A DNA stretch of 64,000 nucleotides, from assembly GCF_004791165.1 (NCBI RefSeq), contig NZ_SRUZ01000006.1:372001-436000 (forward strand), read 5' to 3'. Made by a program: the position numbers and the translations under genes. Source of the DNA: Mesorhizobium sp. M8A.F.Ca.ET.218.01.1.1 (GTDB lineage Bacteria > Pseudomonadota > Alphaproteobacteria > Rhizobiales > Rhizobiaceae). A model generated the notes under the pieces. That model was given only the letters and a program-made list of their open reading frames with translations, was not told where the DNA came from and searched no databases. Every line of letters begins with the position of its first letter. Position 1 is the first letter of the stretch. This document shows, in pieces, positions 8,246-17,207 of the stretch.

Positions 8246-8710
8246 TCAGGCCGCGTGCGAGGCCTGCGTGTCCGACAAAAGCGCATGGATCGCCGTGGCG
8301 TCACGCGTTCCCCTGATCTTGGCCACCGTGTCGGCATCGCGCAGCACGCGCGCGATGCGCGACAGCGCCTTGAGGTGATCGGCACCCGCCCCTTCAGGCG
8401 CCAGCAGCAGAAACACCAGATCGACCGGTTGGTCATCCAGCGATTCGAAATCGACTGGCGTTTCCAGCCGGGCGAAAACGCCGGCGATGCGCTTCACGCC
8501 GGCAAGCTTGCCGTGCGGGATGGCGATGCCGTTGCCGACGCCGGTCGAACCCAGGCGCTCACGCTGCAGGATGGTGTCGAACACCTCCCGTTCCGGAATG
8601 CCCGAAATCGCCGCCGCCCGCTCGGACAGCAATTGCAGAAGCTGCTTCTTGGAGTTCGCCTTCAACGCCGGCAAAATCGCCGGAACGCTGATAAGATCGC
8701 TCAGATCCAT
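8246..8710 (-). CDS. ptsN: PTS IIA-like nitrogen regulatory protein PtsN (EIIA-Ntr)
   Basis: Terminal phosphoacceptor of the nitrogen-related PTS, linking nitrogen and potassium status to regulation. 154 residues from the ATG reading MDLSDLI. The phosphorylated His is H66 in NGIAIPHGKLAG. A longer frame adds 13 residues without family similarity. It is the last gene of the lpt-rpoN-hpf-ptsN cluster, with hpf 57 nt upstream. AAGGA precedes the start. Confidence 0.93.
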   Translation of the reverse strand: MDLSDLISVPAILPALKANSKKQLLQLLSERAAAISGIPEREVFDTILQRERLGSTGVGNGIAIPHGKLAGVKRIAGVFARLETPVDFESLDDQPVDLVFLLLAPEGAGADHLKALSRIARVLRDADTVAKIRGTRDATAIHALLSDTQASHAA

Positions 8711-8767
8711 ACTTGAAAATCCTTGTTCGCCTGCCGCGCCAGTCCCCACCCCTCGTGCGGCTGGCTT

Positions 8768-9352
8768 TTATCCCTGTGCGACTTTGGTCGTGGACGGATC
8801 GATCCAGCCGATGTTTCCGTCGGGCCGGCGATAGACGATGTTGAGATGGTCGGTTCCGGCATTGCGGAAAACAACCACCGGACTGTCCTTGGTATCGAGC
8901 TCGATGACGGCCGAGGCCACCGACATGGTCTTCAGCGTCATGGTTGATTCGGCGACGATGGCCGGTGCGAAATCCTCCGGGATTTCCTCATCGTCATCGG
9001 CAAGCGGTGCCATCACGGTATAGGCAATGTCGGTCAATTCGCCGTTGCCATTGCCCGAATTGTGCGATTTCAGACGGCGCTTGTAGCGCCGAAGCCGGGT
9101 CTCCAGCCGATCGGCTGCGGCCTCGAAGGCCAGCGTCGGATCCTGGGCATCGCCGGTGGCTTGCAGCGAGGCGCCTGAATCCAGCCGGATCATGCAATCC
9201 GCCGAATAGCGCGAGCCCGATTTGATGACGGTGACGTGTCCCGCGAAGCCGCGATCGAAATATTTGCCGATCGCTTCACCGACCCGATCGTTGATGCGTG
9301 TGCGGAACGCATCGCCGATATCCATGTGCTTTCCCGATATGCGCAGATTCAT
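8768..9352 (-). CDS. hpf: Ribosome hibernation-promoting factor, long form
   Basis: Binds the 30S subunit in stationary phase; the long form promotes 100S dimers. 194 residues: N-terminal HPF/RaiA domain (MNLRISGKHMDIGDAFRTRI... through RRYKRRLKSHN, ~1-110), a linker, then the C-terminal dimerisation tail (DSPVVVFRNAGTDHLNIVYRRPDGNIGWIDP). It stands between rpoN and ptsN as in most alphaproteobacteria. The 383-nt gap to rpoN suggests its own promoter. Confidence 0.93.
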   Translation of the reverse strand: MNLRISGKHMDIGDAFRTRINDRVGEAIGKYFDRGFAGHVTVIKSGSRYSADCMIRLDSGASLQATGDAQDPTLAFEAAADRLETRLRRYKRRLKSHNSGNGNGELTDIAYTVMAPLADDDEEIPEDFAPAIVAESTMTLKTMSVASAVIELDTKDSPVVVFRNAGTDHLNIVYRRPDGNIGWIDPSTTKVAQG

Positions 9353-9735
9353 CTGAAAACTGACCTTCCTTGCTCAGGCTTCAAACTGGCCCGAGTTTAT
9401 ACTCGTGATCCGTGCGCACAAGCTTTGCGGCGTCACTCGCGCCGATTTAAATCCGAACTTTCCGGTTGATCACAAGCCGCCTTCTTGACCGTCCCGGGGT
9501 CATGTCGTGACGGACCATCCGCTAGCGGGCATCAGGCCCGTCTCATGCGGGCGGGCTTCTAGCCACTTCACCGTGGCTTGTCAATGAAACTCGAAAACTG
9601 TGGAAATCGTGAGCGCATGGAGCTGTCCATCATTTCACGGAAACGCCGCTCCATCTCTTTGCCTTGGCGCAATTGCCAAGGGAAGCGCTATGCGCTTTTC
9701 CCGGGAAACCGCTTTACAATTTTCCTGGACTTGCT
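9353..9735. other. Intergenic region hpf/rpoN
   Basis: 383 nt without a gene. It must hold the hpf promoter at its left end (minus strand) and any rpoN terminator. A 6-bp hairpin GCGGGC-ATCAG-GCCCGT is visible near 9522-9540, and the right half is a dispersed-repeat-like sequence described separately. I see no further protein or RNA gene. Confidence 0.5.
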
Positions 9736-9739
9736 CTAG
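9655..9739. repeat. Rhizobial dispersed intergenic repeat (palindromic type)
   Basis: The run GCGCAATTGCC...GCGCTTTTCCCGGG...AAACCGCTTTACAATTTTCC and the ending TTGCTCTAG follows the layout of a very abundant rhizobial intergenic element (AATTCC...AAAACCG...TTTTCC...TTGCTCTAG) that I recall from many Rhizobiales genomes. It includes the self-complementary TTTCCCGGGAAA. It directly abuts the rpoN stop. Confidence 0.45.
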
Positions 9740-11262
9740 CGGCCGGCGCTGGCGAGCGCCCGTTTCTCGCGCCGGCGCTGCACCGACGAGGGAATATTCA
9801 TGCCTTCCCGGTATTTGGCGACCGTGCGCCGGGCGATATCGACGCCGCTTTCCCTGAGCATGTCGACGATAGCATCGTCCGACAGCACATCGACGGGCTT
9901 CTCCTCGTCGATCATTTGCTTGATGCGATCACGCACCGCTTCGGAGGAATGCGCTTCGCCACCGCCCGATGCCGCGATCGAGGCGGTGAAGAAATAGCGC
10001 AGCTCGAACACGCCGCGCGGGGTTAGCATGTATTTGTTCGCTGTGACGCGGCTGACCGTCGATTCGTGCATGCCGATGGCGTCGGCCACCGTGCGCAGGT
10101 TGAGCGGCTTCAGATGGCGTACGCCATGGACGAGGAAGGCGTCCTGCTGGCGCACGATTTCCGAGGCCACTTTGAGGATCGTCTTTGCCCGCTGGTCGAG
10201 GCTGCGCGTCAGCCAATTGGCGTTCTGCAGGCACTCGGCCAGGAAGTCCTTCTCCGCCTGGTTCTTCGCGTGCGGCGACACCTGGGCGAAATAAATATGG
10301 TCGACCAGCACGCGCGGCAGCGTTTCGGCATTGAGTTCGACGGTCCAGCTCCCGTCATTGGCCGCCCGCACCTCGACATCGGCGACGATGGCGTCGCTGG
10401 CGCCGCCCGAAAAAGCCATGCCGGGCCGCGGGTCGAGCGCCCGGATTTCGGCCAGCATGTCGAGCAAATCCTCCTCGTCGACGCCGCAGAGCCGCTTCAG
10501 CGTCTGGAAATCGCGCCGTGCCAGCAGTTCGAGATTGGCGACCAGGGCCTTCATCGCCGGATCGAGCCGGTCACGCACGGCAAGCTGCAGGGAAAGGCAT
10601 TCCGCGAGATCGCGGGCGAACAGGCCGGCCGGCTCGAAGGTCTGGCATACGGCCAGCACCTTGCCCACCGCCAGGCTGTCGATGCCGAGCCGCGCGGCGA
10701 TCTCCGCCAGATCGGCCCTGACATAGCCGGTCTCGTCGAGCCCATCGGAAAGTTCTCCGGCGATCAGCCGCGCAACGGGATCGGTGAAGGCAAGTGCGAT
10801 CTGCTCGCCGACATGGTCGCGCAGCGTGATCGCGCTCGCCGCCATGTCGCCGGCATCGAGCCCCTCGGACGAGGAGCCGCCGCCGCTGCCCGAAGCCGAT
10901 TTCCATTGCGCCGTCAGGTCGGGCCCGAGCCGTTCGCTGGTGCCGGGATCATCGGGAAACAGGTTTTCCAGGGACGTATCGAGCTTTTCCGAGATCGCCT
11001 CGGCGCTCCATGCCGTCTCGTTCTCGAACCAGTCGCCGTCGGGGGCGGCTTGCGGCTCAGCCTCGAGCTTCTGCGCCTGATCGCTCGCGGCATCGTCCTG
11101 CGGCTCGGCGCGCTCCAGGAGCGGATTGCGCTCGATCTCCTCGTCGATGAAATGCTCGAGCTCGGCATGGGTGAACTGCAGCAGCCGAATCGACTGCATC
11201 AGCTGCGGCGTCATCACCAGCGACTGCGACTGTCGGAGCTGTAGTTTCGCCGCCAACGCCAT
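9736..11262 (-). CDS. rpoN: RNA polymerase sigma-54 factor
   Basis: Sigma factor for nitrogen, dicarboxylate and symbiosis promoters that need ATP-driven activators. 508 residues. Region I is Gln/Leu-rich (LQLRQSQSLVMTPQLMQSIRLLQF), an acidic region II follows, the core-binding and HTH parts contain IGMHESTVSRVTANK, and the RpoN box ARRTVAKYRE is at ~477-486. It lies between lptB and hpf, the standard order. The 293-nt gap to lptB suggests its own promoter. Confidence 0.96.
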   Translation of the reverse strand: MALAAKLQLRQSQSLVMTPQLMQSIRLLQFTHAELEHFIDEEIERNPLLERAEPQDDAASDQAQKLEAEPQAAPDGDWFENETAWSAEAISEKLDTSLENLFPDDPGTSERLGPDLTAQWKSASGSGGGSSSEGLDAGDMAASAITLRDHVGEQIALAFTDPVARLIAGELSDGLDETGYVRADLAEIAARLGIDSLAVGKVLAVCQTFEPAGLFARDLAECLSLQLAVRDRLDPAMKALVANLELLARRDFQTLKRLCGVDEEDLLDMLAEIRALDPRPGMAFSGGASDAIVADVEVRAANDGSWTVELNAETLPRVLVDHIYFAQVSPHAKNQAEKDFLAECLQNANWLTRSLDQRAKTILKVASEIVRQQDAFLVHGVRHLKPLNLRTVADAIGMHESTVSRVTANKYMLTPRGVFELRYFFTASIAASGGGEAHSSEAVRDRIKQMIDEEKPVDVLSDDAIVDMLRESGVDIARRTVAKYREGMNIPSSVQRRREKRALASAGR

Positions 11263-11555
11263 GGCTCGGTTTCAAACGCCTCCTGAACGCGTCCGGACTT
11301 CCGGAATGAATTTCACGGCGGGCATAGAAACTGGCCCGGCTTTTGCTTGTCAAGGCAAAGCCTAGCAAAACCCGCTTACCGGAGCGTTATCTCGCGGCAA
11401 AACCGCGAAAAAACAGGCCGCACCGCCAGAAAAATCGTGTCAGGAAACAAATTTCACGCTCAGAGCAATTCCAAGAGCCGGGGAAAAAACAGCTTCCTGG
11501 CCGGAACTTCGCAAAAAACAGACGCAGCGAAGCGGCGTGTAGGACAAGGAATTGC
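11263..11555. other. Intergenic region rpoN/lptB
   Basis: 293 nt, AT-richer than its surroundings, with several A-runs and a small hairpin TCGCGG-CAAAA-CCGCGA near 11391-11407. It should contain the rpoN promoter and the end of the lpt transcript. No conserved ORF is evident. Confidence 0.4.
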
Positions 11556-12374
11556 TCAGAGGGTAAAACCCTCGCCGAGATAAAGCCGCCGCACGTCGGG
11601 ATTTGCCACCACTTCGTCGGCGCGGCCATGGGTCAGCACCTGGCCGGCGTGGATGATATAGGCACGGTCGATCAGGCCGAGCGTCTCACGCACATTGTGG
11701 TCGGTGATGAGGACACCGATGCCGCGCGCCGTCAGGTGACGCACCAATTGCTGGATGTCGGCGACCGCGATCGGATCGATGCCGGCGAAGGGTTCGTCGA
11801 GCAACATGTAGGCCGGACGCGTCGCCAGCGCGCGCGCGATTTCCAGGCGCCGCCTTTCGCCGCCCGAGAGCGACATGGACGGCGCCTTGCGCAGATGGCT
11901 GATGTGGAATTCCTCGAGCAGTTCGTCGAGGTTGCGCTCGCGGACCTTGCGGTCTTTTTCCACCACTTCGAGCACGGCGCGGATGTTCTGTTCGACATTG
12001 AGGCCGCGGAAGATCGAGGCCTCCTGGGGCAGATAGCCGATGCCGAGGCGCGCGCGGCGATACATCGGCATCGAGGTGACGTCGAAGCCGTCGATCTCGA
12101 TCGTGCCTTCATCCACCGGCACCAGGCCGGTAACCATGTAGAAGCAGGTCGTCTTGCCGGCGCCGTTAGGGCCGAGCAGCCCGACGGCCTCGCCGGCGCG
12201 TACGCCCAGCGTGACGCCGCTGACGACCTTGCGGCCCTTGTAGCTCTTGGTCAGTCCCTTGGCGATCAAGGTTCCCTTGAACTTCGCCTTGTCGGCGGTG
12301 ACCGTGGCCGGAGCCGAAAGCTTGCCTGCGGCCCGTCCCGGAAGACGCGCCGTCAGCGACGACAGGCTGGCCAT
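11556..12374 (-). CDS. lptB: LPS export ABC transporter ATP-binding protein
   Basis: ATPase of the LptB2FGC complex, which extracts lipopolysaccharide from the inner membrane and drives it along the LptA bridge. 272 residues. Walker A GPNGAGKTT at ~68-76, signature LSGGERRR at ~169-176, Walker B YMLLDEP at ~189-195, H-loop in LITDHNVRE. A poorly conserved N-terminal extension of about 32 residues precedes the ABC core. ATG 12374 overlaps the lptA stop by one base, indicating translational coupling; a longer frame would run into lptA. Confidence 0.95.
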   Translation of the reverse strand: MASLSSLTARLPGRAAGKLSAPATVTADKAKFKGTLIAKGLTKSYKGRKVVSGVTLGVRAGEAVGLLGPNGAGKTTCFYMVTGLVPVDEGTIEIDGFDVTSMPMYRRARLGIGYLPQEASIFRGLNVEQNIRAVLEVVEKDRKVRERNLDELLEEFHISHLRKAPSMSLSGGERRRLEIARALATRPAYMLLDEPFAGIDPIAVADIQQLVRHLTARGIGVLITDHNVRETLGLIDRAYIIHAGQVLTHGRADEVVANPDVRRLYLGEGFTL

Positions 12375-12979
12375 CAGGGGTTCGTCGCTCCCGATTTCGA
12401 CGCATCCGATTTCGGCGGCGGCGTGATCGACATCTGCACGCGCTGCCCAGCGCATGGATCGACCTGGGCCAGTCCGCTTTTCATCTGCACGGTGAGCTTG
12501 CAGCCGACCAGGACATTGTCGTTTTGCGACAGGACGACCTTTTTGCCCGAAAGCACCAGCACCTGGCTCTTCATGTCGAAACTGCCCTGATCGCCGGTAG
12601 CGACCTGCTGATCCGACTTGATGTACACCTTGTCGGAGATTTCGAGATGGTCGATATTGGCCGAGCCGGTCATCGCAGCGCCCGCGGCTTCCGTGCCCTT
12701 GGCCGCGGCATTGGCATCCTTGATGTAATAGACCATCATCTTGCCGGCCTTCATCAGCGTCGGCCCCTGGACGACGGTGACATTGCCCGTGAAGATGGCG
12801 ACATTCTCGGCTTGACGCACTTCCAGCTTGTCGCTTTCGATCTGGATCGGCTTGTCACCGGCCAGTTTGAGGCCTGACACCTGACTGGCGGCAGACGACT
12901 GCGCCAGCGACGGCGCCAGGCTGAGCAGGAGCAGCGCCGAAGTTGCGGCCGCAAGCCGTGTCGAACTATTGAGCCACAT
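12374..12979 (-). CDS. lptA: LPS transport periplasmic protein LptA
   Basis: Periplasmic beta-jellyroll that polymerises into the bridge carrying LPS to the outer membrane. 201 residues with a signal peptide (LLLLSLAPSLAQ). The OstA-type core starts with PIQIESDKLEV and continues VAIFTGNVTVVQGPTLMKAGKMMVYY. It overlaps lptC by 14 nt upstream and lptB by 1 nt downstream, so the three are one operon. Confidence 0.93.
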   Translation of the reverse strand: MWLNSSTRLAAATSALLLLSLAPSLAQSSAASQVSGLKLAGDKPIQIESDKLEVRQAENVAIFTGNVTVVQGPTLMKAGKMMVYYIKDANAAAKGTEAAGAAMTGSANIDHLEISDKVYIKSDQQVATGDQGSFDMKSQVLVLSGKKVVLSQNDNVLVGCKLTVQMKSGLAQVDPCAGQRVQMSITPPPKSDASKSGATNP

Positions 12980-13679
12980 TCGCTTCTTCGCCCTTTGCCT
13001 CAGCCGCCTTCAGACTGGCGGCATCAATGTTGACGCGCACCCTATTCTCGAACACCAGGATCTTGCCATTGTCCTGGACCGACAGGGAATTCGCTGTGAT
13101 CTGCGACCCGCCACGGCTGACATCGACGGGATCATCCGTCTTCATAGTGCCTTTGCCCATGTCGAGGAAGACCGATTTGAACTTGGCCTGCATGCCGTCG
13201 GTCGTGGTGATGGTGACGTCGCTGTCCAGTTTCATCGTATTGCCGTCGCGATCATAGGTGCCACGCGAGGCTTTTACCGCCGCGACATTGTCGGGAGCGA
13301 TCGGCACCTTGGCGTCGATGCCCTCGAGCTCGATGATGCCTTGCGTGCTCACATCCTGTATCGCCCGCAGCGCCGTCATCGAGTAGGGCTGCTTCTGCTT
13401 GGTGAAGCCATTGAGTTTGGGATTGGCCATCACCAGCTTGCCGTTGGAGAAGGCGGTGCCTTCAGCCTGCACCGCGACGGAAACGGGGGCGGCGAGATAC
13501 GAATAGATCGGGAAGGCGACGGCGATCAGCGCCGCGGCCAAGGGCACGGCGAATTTGAGCACGCGCACGCGGCGCGAGTGACGCTGAGCGCGGTCGAAAG
13601 CCTCGTCCCGCGTCCAGCCATCCTCCGGGGGAGCCAACTCCGTCTCCGGGCTGGCCGGTTCATTCGGTCGCGCTAACAT
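12966..13679 (-). CDS. lptC: LPS export system protein LptC
   Basis: Bitopic inner-membrane protein that receives LPS from LptB2FG and hands it to LptA. 237 residues: a cytoplasmic N-terminus, one membrane segment (FAVPLAAALIAVAFPIYSYLAA, ~43-64), then a periplasmic jellyroll with KPQ-like repeats (NPKLNGFTKQKQPYSM). It is the first gene of the lpt operon here. In many relatives an RNase D gene precedes it; here an RNase D-like gene lies about 34 kb away. Confidence 0.9.
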   Translation of the reverse strand: MLARPNEPASPETELAPPEDGWTRDEAFDRAQRHSRRVRVLKFAVPLAAALIAVAFPIYSYLAAPVSVAVQAEGTAFSNGKLVMANPKLNGFTKQKQPYSMTALRAIQDVSTQGIIELEGIDAKVPIAPDNVAAVKASRGTYDRDGNTMKLDSDVTITTTDGMQAKFKSVFLDMGKGTMKTDDPVDVSRGGSQITANSLSVQDNGKILVFENRVRVNIDAASLKAAEAKGEEANVAQ

Positions 13680-14036
13680 GACTGCTTTCTTCTAAAACCC
13701 GCCCCCGGGGAGCACCGCCTATAGGTGGGACGCCAGCGTCCTCACGCAAGCACAAGCCGACGAAAACCGCAAAAATGTGACAGCTGCCATTGCACAAACG
13801 AAACCCGGGTCAGCGCAATAGCCAGTGCTTCATAGCAGAAATAGTCGCCCTTGCGTCTTTTTTCATCACCGAAGTTCTTCCCACTTACCTTGCGTCCCCC
13901 GCACAGACCAGTCACAAAACAGACAGCATAAGGACCGTCGCGCGCGGATTGCCGCGCCATGTGCGGGATGGAACTGCTTCCCGATGGAGACATCATGGTC
14001 TAAAAGCGTCTCTTCCCGCTGACTGTGAGGCTGACG
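13680..14036. other. Divergent intergenic region lptC/sppA
   Basis: 357 nt between divergent genes, so it must hold both promoters. A short perfect inverted repeat GGACGC-CA-GCGTCC lies at about 13728-13741. Small open frames on both strands (64-84 codons) have no family-like features and I do not call them. Confidence 0.4.
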
Positions 14037-14993
14037 ATGGCATTGAGAGCCGACGACCTGATCGACCGCCGCCGCTTGCGGCGCAAGCTGACTTTCTGGC
14101 GTGTCGCGGCCTTTGGCATCGTGGCGCTCGGGGTGATTGCGCTGTCGGCCTGGTTCTATGGCGACGATTTCGGCGGCTCCACCGTCGACCACATCGCCAA
14201 GGTCAGGATCGAAGGCACCATCACCGAGGACGACGAACTGATCAAGCGGCTGGAGACCATCCGCCAGTCGGCGAAAGTAAAAGGCGTGATCCTGGTGATC
14301 GATTCTCCCGGCGGCACCACCGTCGGCGGGGAATCGATCTACGAGGAGGTGCGCAAGCTCGCCGCCGACAAGCCGGTCGTGGCCGAGGTCGGCACGCTCG
14401 CCGCGTCGGCGGGCTACATGATCGCAAGCGCCGCCGACCATATTGTCGCCCGCAAGACCTCGATCGTCGGCTCCATCGGCGTGCTGATCCAGTATCCTGA
14501 CGTCAGCGGCCTGATGGACAAGCTCGGCGTCAAGCTGGAGGAGGTGAAATCCTCGCCTCTGAAAGCCTCGCCCTCGCCCTTCAAGCCGACCAATGACGAC
14601 GAACGCGCCATGGTCCGCAAGCTCATCCTCGACAGCTACGACTGGTTCGTCGGCATCGTCGCGGAACGCCGCAAGATGACGCACGAACAAGCACTGGCGC
14701 TCGCCGACGGTTCGATCTTCACCGGCCGCCAAGGTGTTGCCAACGGGTTGATCGACGCCGTCGGCGGCGAGTCCGTGGCCATCGACTGGCTGGCGACCAA
14801 GGGTGTCGATGCCAAGCTCCAGGTGGTCGAATGGAAGGACACGGAACGGCGCGGCGGCTTCCTGTTCTCGAAGGCGATGGCACGCACGATCGCCGGCGCG
14901 CTCGGCTTGCCGGATTCCGGCGGCGACGTCATCCATGAACTTGGCGCCAACCGCTTGTTTCTTGACGGTCTCGTTTCCGTCTGGCACCCTTGA
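14037..14993 (+). CDS. sppA: Signal peptide peptidase SppA (short 36-kDa type)
   Basis: Membrane-bound serine protease that degrades leftover signal peptides. 318 residues from ATG 14037. Membrane anchor FGIVALGVIALSAWFYG at ~22-38. The Clp-like fold shows VILVIDSPGGTTVGGESIYEE, the nucleophile Ser in LAASAGYMIASAAD, and the Lys general base in the KASPSPFKPTNDDERA region. It precedes ihfB by 79 nt. Confidence 0.92.
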   Translation: MALRADDLIDRRRLRRKLTFWRVAAFGIVALGVIALSAWFYGDDFGGSTVDHIAKVRIEGTITEDDELIKRLETIRQSAKVKGVILVIDSPGGTTVGGESIYEEVRKLAADKPVVAEVGTLAASAGYMIASAADHIVARKTSIVGSIGVLIQYPDVSGLMDKLGVKLEEVKSSPLKASPSPFKPTNDDERAMVRKLILDSYDWFVGIVAERRKMTHEQALALADGSIFTGRQGVANGLIDAVGGESVAIDWLATKGVDAKLQVVEWKDTERRGGFLFSKAMARTIAGALGLPDSGGDVIHELGANRLFLDGLVSVWHP

Positions 14994-15072
14994 GACGCGT
15001 TGGGACAGCTGAAAAAGCAAATAAAATCATCCTGATAATTTTGGCCGAACTGCTTTCACGGGGACCCGTCTG

Positions 15073-15357
15073 ATGATCAAGTCCGAGCTTGTGCAGATTA
15101 TTGCCACGCGCAATCCGCATCTTTTCCTGCGCGACGTCGAAAACATCGTCGGCGCGATCTTCGATGAAATCACCGACGCGCTTGCCGAGGGCAACCGGGT
15201 CGAATTGCGCGGCTTCGGCGCTTTTTCGGTGAAGAATCGACCCGCCCGCACCGGCCGCAACCCGCGCACCGGCGAGTCCGTCGAGGTCGAGGAGAAATGG
15301 GTGCCGTTCTTCAAGACCGGCAAGGAACTGCGTGAAAGGCTGAACGGCGGCAAGTAG
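15073..15357 (+). CDS. ihfB: Integration host factor subunit beta
   Basis: DNA-bending half of IHF, needed among other things for sigma-54 activation loops. 94 residues, full length. HU/IHF features are intact: MIKSELVQIIATRNPHL, ELRGFGAFSVKNRPARTGRNPRTGE with the arm containing the intercalating Pro, and the C-terminal VPFFKTGKELRERL. It sits between sppA and the lapA-like gene, a common alphaproteobacterial order. Confidence 0.96.
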   Translation: MIKSELVQIIATRNPHLFLRDVENIVGAIFDEITDALAEGNRVELRGFGAFSVKNRPARTGRNPRTGESVEVEEKWVPFFKTGKELRERLNGGK

Positions 15358-15376
15358 CCGGACTGCCTTGTCCGGC
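15357..15376 (+). terminator. Hairpin between ihfB and lapA-like gene
   Basis: GCCGGAC-TGCCTT-GTCCGGC, a perfect 7-bp stem beginning in the last base of the ihfB stop codon. No U-tract follows, so it may act as a partial terminator or RNA-stability hairpin within an ihfB-lapA transcript. Confidence 0.4.
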
Positions 15377-15396
15377 CGCTTGCAACGGAAAACATC

Positions 15397-15777
15397 ATGC
15401 TCAATCGCTTCATGCTCATCGTGGTCTTCGTGCCCCTGGCGATCATCTTGATCGCCTTGGCCGTTGCAAACCGCGAACTCGTCGCCTTCACGCTGGATCC
15501 ATTCAATCCCGGCAATCCCAAGCTGACGCTGACCTTGCCGCTGTTCATCTTCCTGTTCCTGGCGCTCGCCATCGGCATGATCGTCGGCAGCCTGGCGACC
15601 TGGGTAAAGCAAGGCCGCTACCGCAAGCTGGCGCGCCAGCGCGGCGCCGAGGCGGAAAACCTGCGCCAGGCGGTCAGCCGCGCGCCCTCAGTGCCCCAGG
15701 GGCCAGTCCAAGGGTCGGTCCAAGGGTCGGCCCAAGGACCGGCCCAAGGACCGGCATTGCCGAAGCCGACCACTTGA
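15397..15777 (+). CDS. LapA domain (DUF1049) membrane protein
   Basis: 126 residues. Two hydrophobic segments (FMLIVVFVPLAIILIALAVA and LTLPLFIFLFLALAIGMIVGSL) followed by a basic stretch WVKQGRYRKLARQRGAEAE, the typical layout of LapA/YciS proteins, which assist LPS assembly. The C-terminal ~25 residues are low-complexity four-residue repeats (GPVQ, GSVQ, GSAQ, GPAQ, GPA) encoded by a 12-nt tandem repeat. Confidence 0.85.
   Translation: MLNRFMLIVVFVPLAIILIALAVANRELVAFTLDPFNPGNPKLTLTLPLFIFLFLALAIGMIVGSLATWVKQGRYRKLARQRGAEAENLRQAVSRAPSVPQGPVQGSVQGSAQGPAQGPALPKPTT
15694..15756 (+). repeat. 12-nt tandem repeat inside the lapA-like gene
   Basis: About five copies of a 12-nt unit (consensus TCGGTCCAAGGG / CCGGCCCAAGGA) add GxxQ units to the protein tail. 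Because the unit is a multiple of three, copy number can change without a frameshift. Confidence 0.75.
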
Positions 15778-15814
15778 ATCGCAGGCCGGCGCATTTCTTT
15801 TCACGGAGCTTTTC

Positions 15815-16780
15815 ATGCTGACCATTTCGGCTGCGGAGGTCGATCGTGCGCTGACCTTTCCTGGACTGGTCGAGACGCTGCGCACTGCTTTTCGCGAGGG
15901 CGCGGTGCAGCCGGTCAGGCATCATCACGCGGTCGAGAGGCCTGATGGCGCGGCGTCGACCCTGCTTCTGATGCCGGCCTGGACCGATTTTCACGCCGCC
16001 GGCGGTTCGGCCGGCGGCCATATCGGCGTCAAGATCGTCACCGTCTCGCCCGACAACAACGCCATCGGCAAGCCAGCCGTGATGGGGCTCTATCTCCTGC
16101 TCGATGGCGGCACCGGCGAACCGGAAGCCCTGATCGACGGCCAGCGGCTGACGCAGTGGCGAACGGCCTGCGCCTCGGCGCTCGCGGCGTCCTATCTTGC
16201 CCGCGGCGATGCCTCGCGGCTGCTGGTGGTCGGCGCCGGCGCGCTCTCACCCTTCCTCGCCAAGGCGCACAGCGCCGTGCGGCCAATCAAGACAATCCGC
16301 ATCTGGAACCGTACCCCGGCCAACGCCGAGAAAGTCGCGGCCGATCTGTGCGCCGAGGGCTTCGCGGCCAGCGCCGCGACCGATCTCGATGCCGAGCTTG
16401 GCCAGGCCGACATCGTCTCCTCGGCGACAATCACCACCAAGCCGCTGGTCAAGGGTACGCTGCTGCGGCCGGGAACCCATGTCGATCTGGTTGGCGGCTT
16501 CACCCCGACGATGCGCGAAAGCGATGACGACGCGATCATGCGCGCCCGCGTCTATGTCGACACCCGCGCCGGCGCCACCAAGGAGGCCGGTGACATCGTC
16601 CAGCCACTGGCCTCCGGCGTCCTGAAGGCGGAAGCCATCGTCGCCGACCTGCACGAACTGGCGCGCGGCCAGAAGCAAGGCCGCGGCAGCCCCGACGAGA
16701 TTACGCTGTTCAAGTCGGTCGGCGCGGCACTCGAGGATCTTGCCGCCGGCATTGCCGTCTACAAGGCACTCAGGGGCTAG
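15815..16780 (+). CDS. Ornithine cyclodeaminase / mu-crystallin family protein
   Basis: NAD-dependent deaminase or imine reductase family. 321 residues. The Rossmann GAGALSPFLAKAHSAV, the NRTPANAEKVAADL region and VDLVGGFTPTMRESDDDAI are family signatures. It begins 37 nt after the lapA-like gene. True ornithine cyclodeaminase activity is uncertain because the family also includes alanine dehydrogenases and ketimine reductases. The 3' end overlaps the convergent EVE gene by 11 nt. Confidence 0.85.
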   Translation: MLTISAAEVDRALTFPGLVETLRTAFREGAVQPVRHHHAVERPDGAASTLLLMPAWTDFHAAGGSAGGHIGVKIVTVSPDNNAIGKPAVMGLYLLLDGGTGEPEALIDGQRLTQWRTACASALAASYLARGDASRLLVVGAGALSPFLAKAHSAVRPIKTIRIWNRTPANAEKVAADLCAEGFAASAATDLDAELGQADIVSSATITTKPLVKGTLLRPGTHVDLVGGFTPTMRESDDDAIMRARVYVDTRAGATKEAGDIVQPLASGVLKAEAIVADLHELARGQKQGRGSPDEITLFKSVGAALEDLAAGIAVYKALRG

Positions 16781-17207
16781 TCGAAGCCAGTTTGGCGCCC
16801 ATCGCCCCTGCGATTAGGGCAAAATCGGCCGCGCTGATCGGAAACAGGCCAAAGCGCAGCTGGTAACCCCAGTTCGATTTGCCTGCGGTGAATTCCAGCC
16901 TCTCAAGCAATGGCTTGATCGGCGTTTCCCCGGCCTGCGCCCAGCCGACATCACGGCGGAACGGCGTGAAGCCGCCGCCCATCTCGCCTTGATAAGGTTC
17001 TCCTTCCCGCACCGTGCCGATCGCCGTGAACGCCTGCAGACCGTCTTTCTCCCCCAAAACGGTGGTTGGCGAGTAATAGACGATGCCGTCGCCGGGCCTG
17101 ACGCGGCGCAGAGGTGCAGCCTTGCCGTGGTTAACCTGCATGAAGCCGCCCTGCCGGCCGCGCCGGACATGCTGCGCCGACGCCACCGCGATCCAGCAGG
17201 CGTTCAT
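16770..17207 (-). CDS. EVE domain-containing protein
   Basis: 145 residues, essentially a single PUA-like EVE domain: NACWIAVASAQHVRRGRQGG at the start, RVRPGDGIVYYSP, and WGYQLRFGLFPIS near the end. EVE domains bind modified bases in DNA or RNA. ATG 17207 overlaps the VOC gene stop (ATGA), so the two are translationally coupled. A longer frame merely reads through the VOC gene. The ligand is unknown. Confidence 0.85.
   Translation of the reverse strand: MNACWIAVASAQHVRRGRQGGFMQVNHGKAAPLRRVRPGDGIVYYSPTTVLGEKDGLQAFTAIGTVREGEPYQGEMGGGFTPFRRDVGWAQAGETPIKPLLERLEFTAGKSNWGYQLRFGLFPISAADFALIAGAMGAKLASTSP

Noticed and set aside
13742..14022. Small overlapping frames on both strands between lptC and sppA
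   Set aside because: No Shine-Dalgarno, no motif, non-coding-like composition; the region is a divergent promoter.
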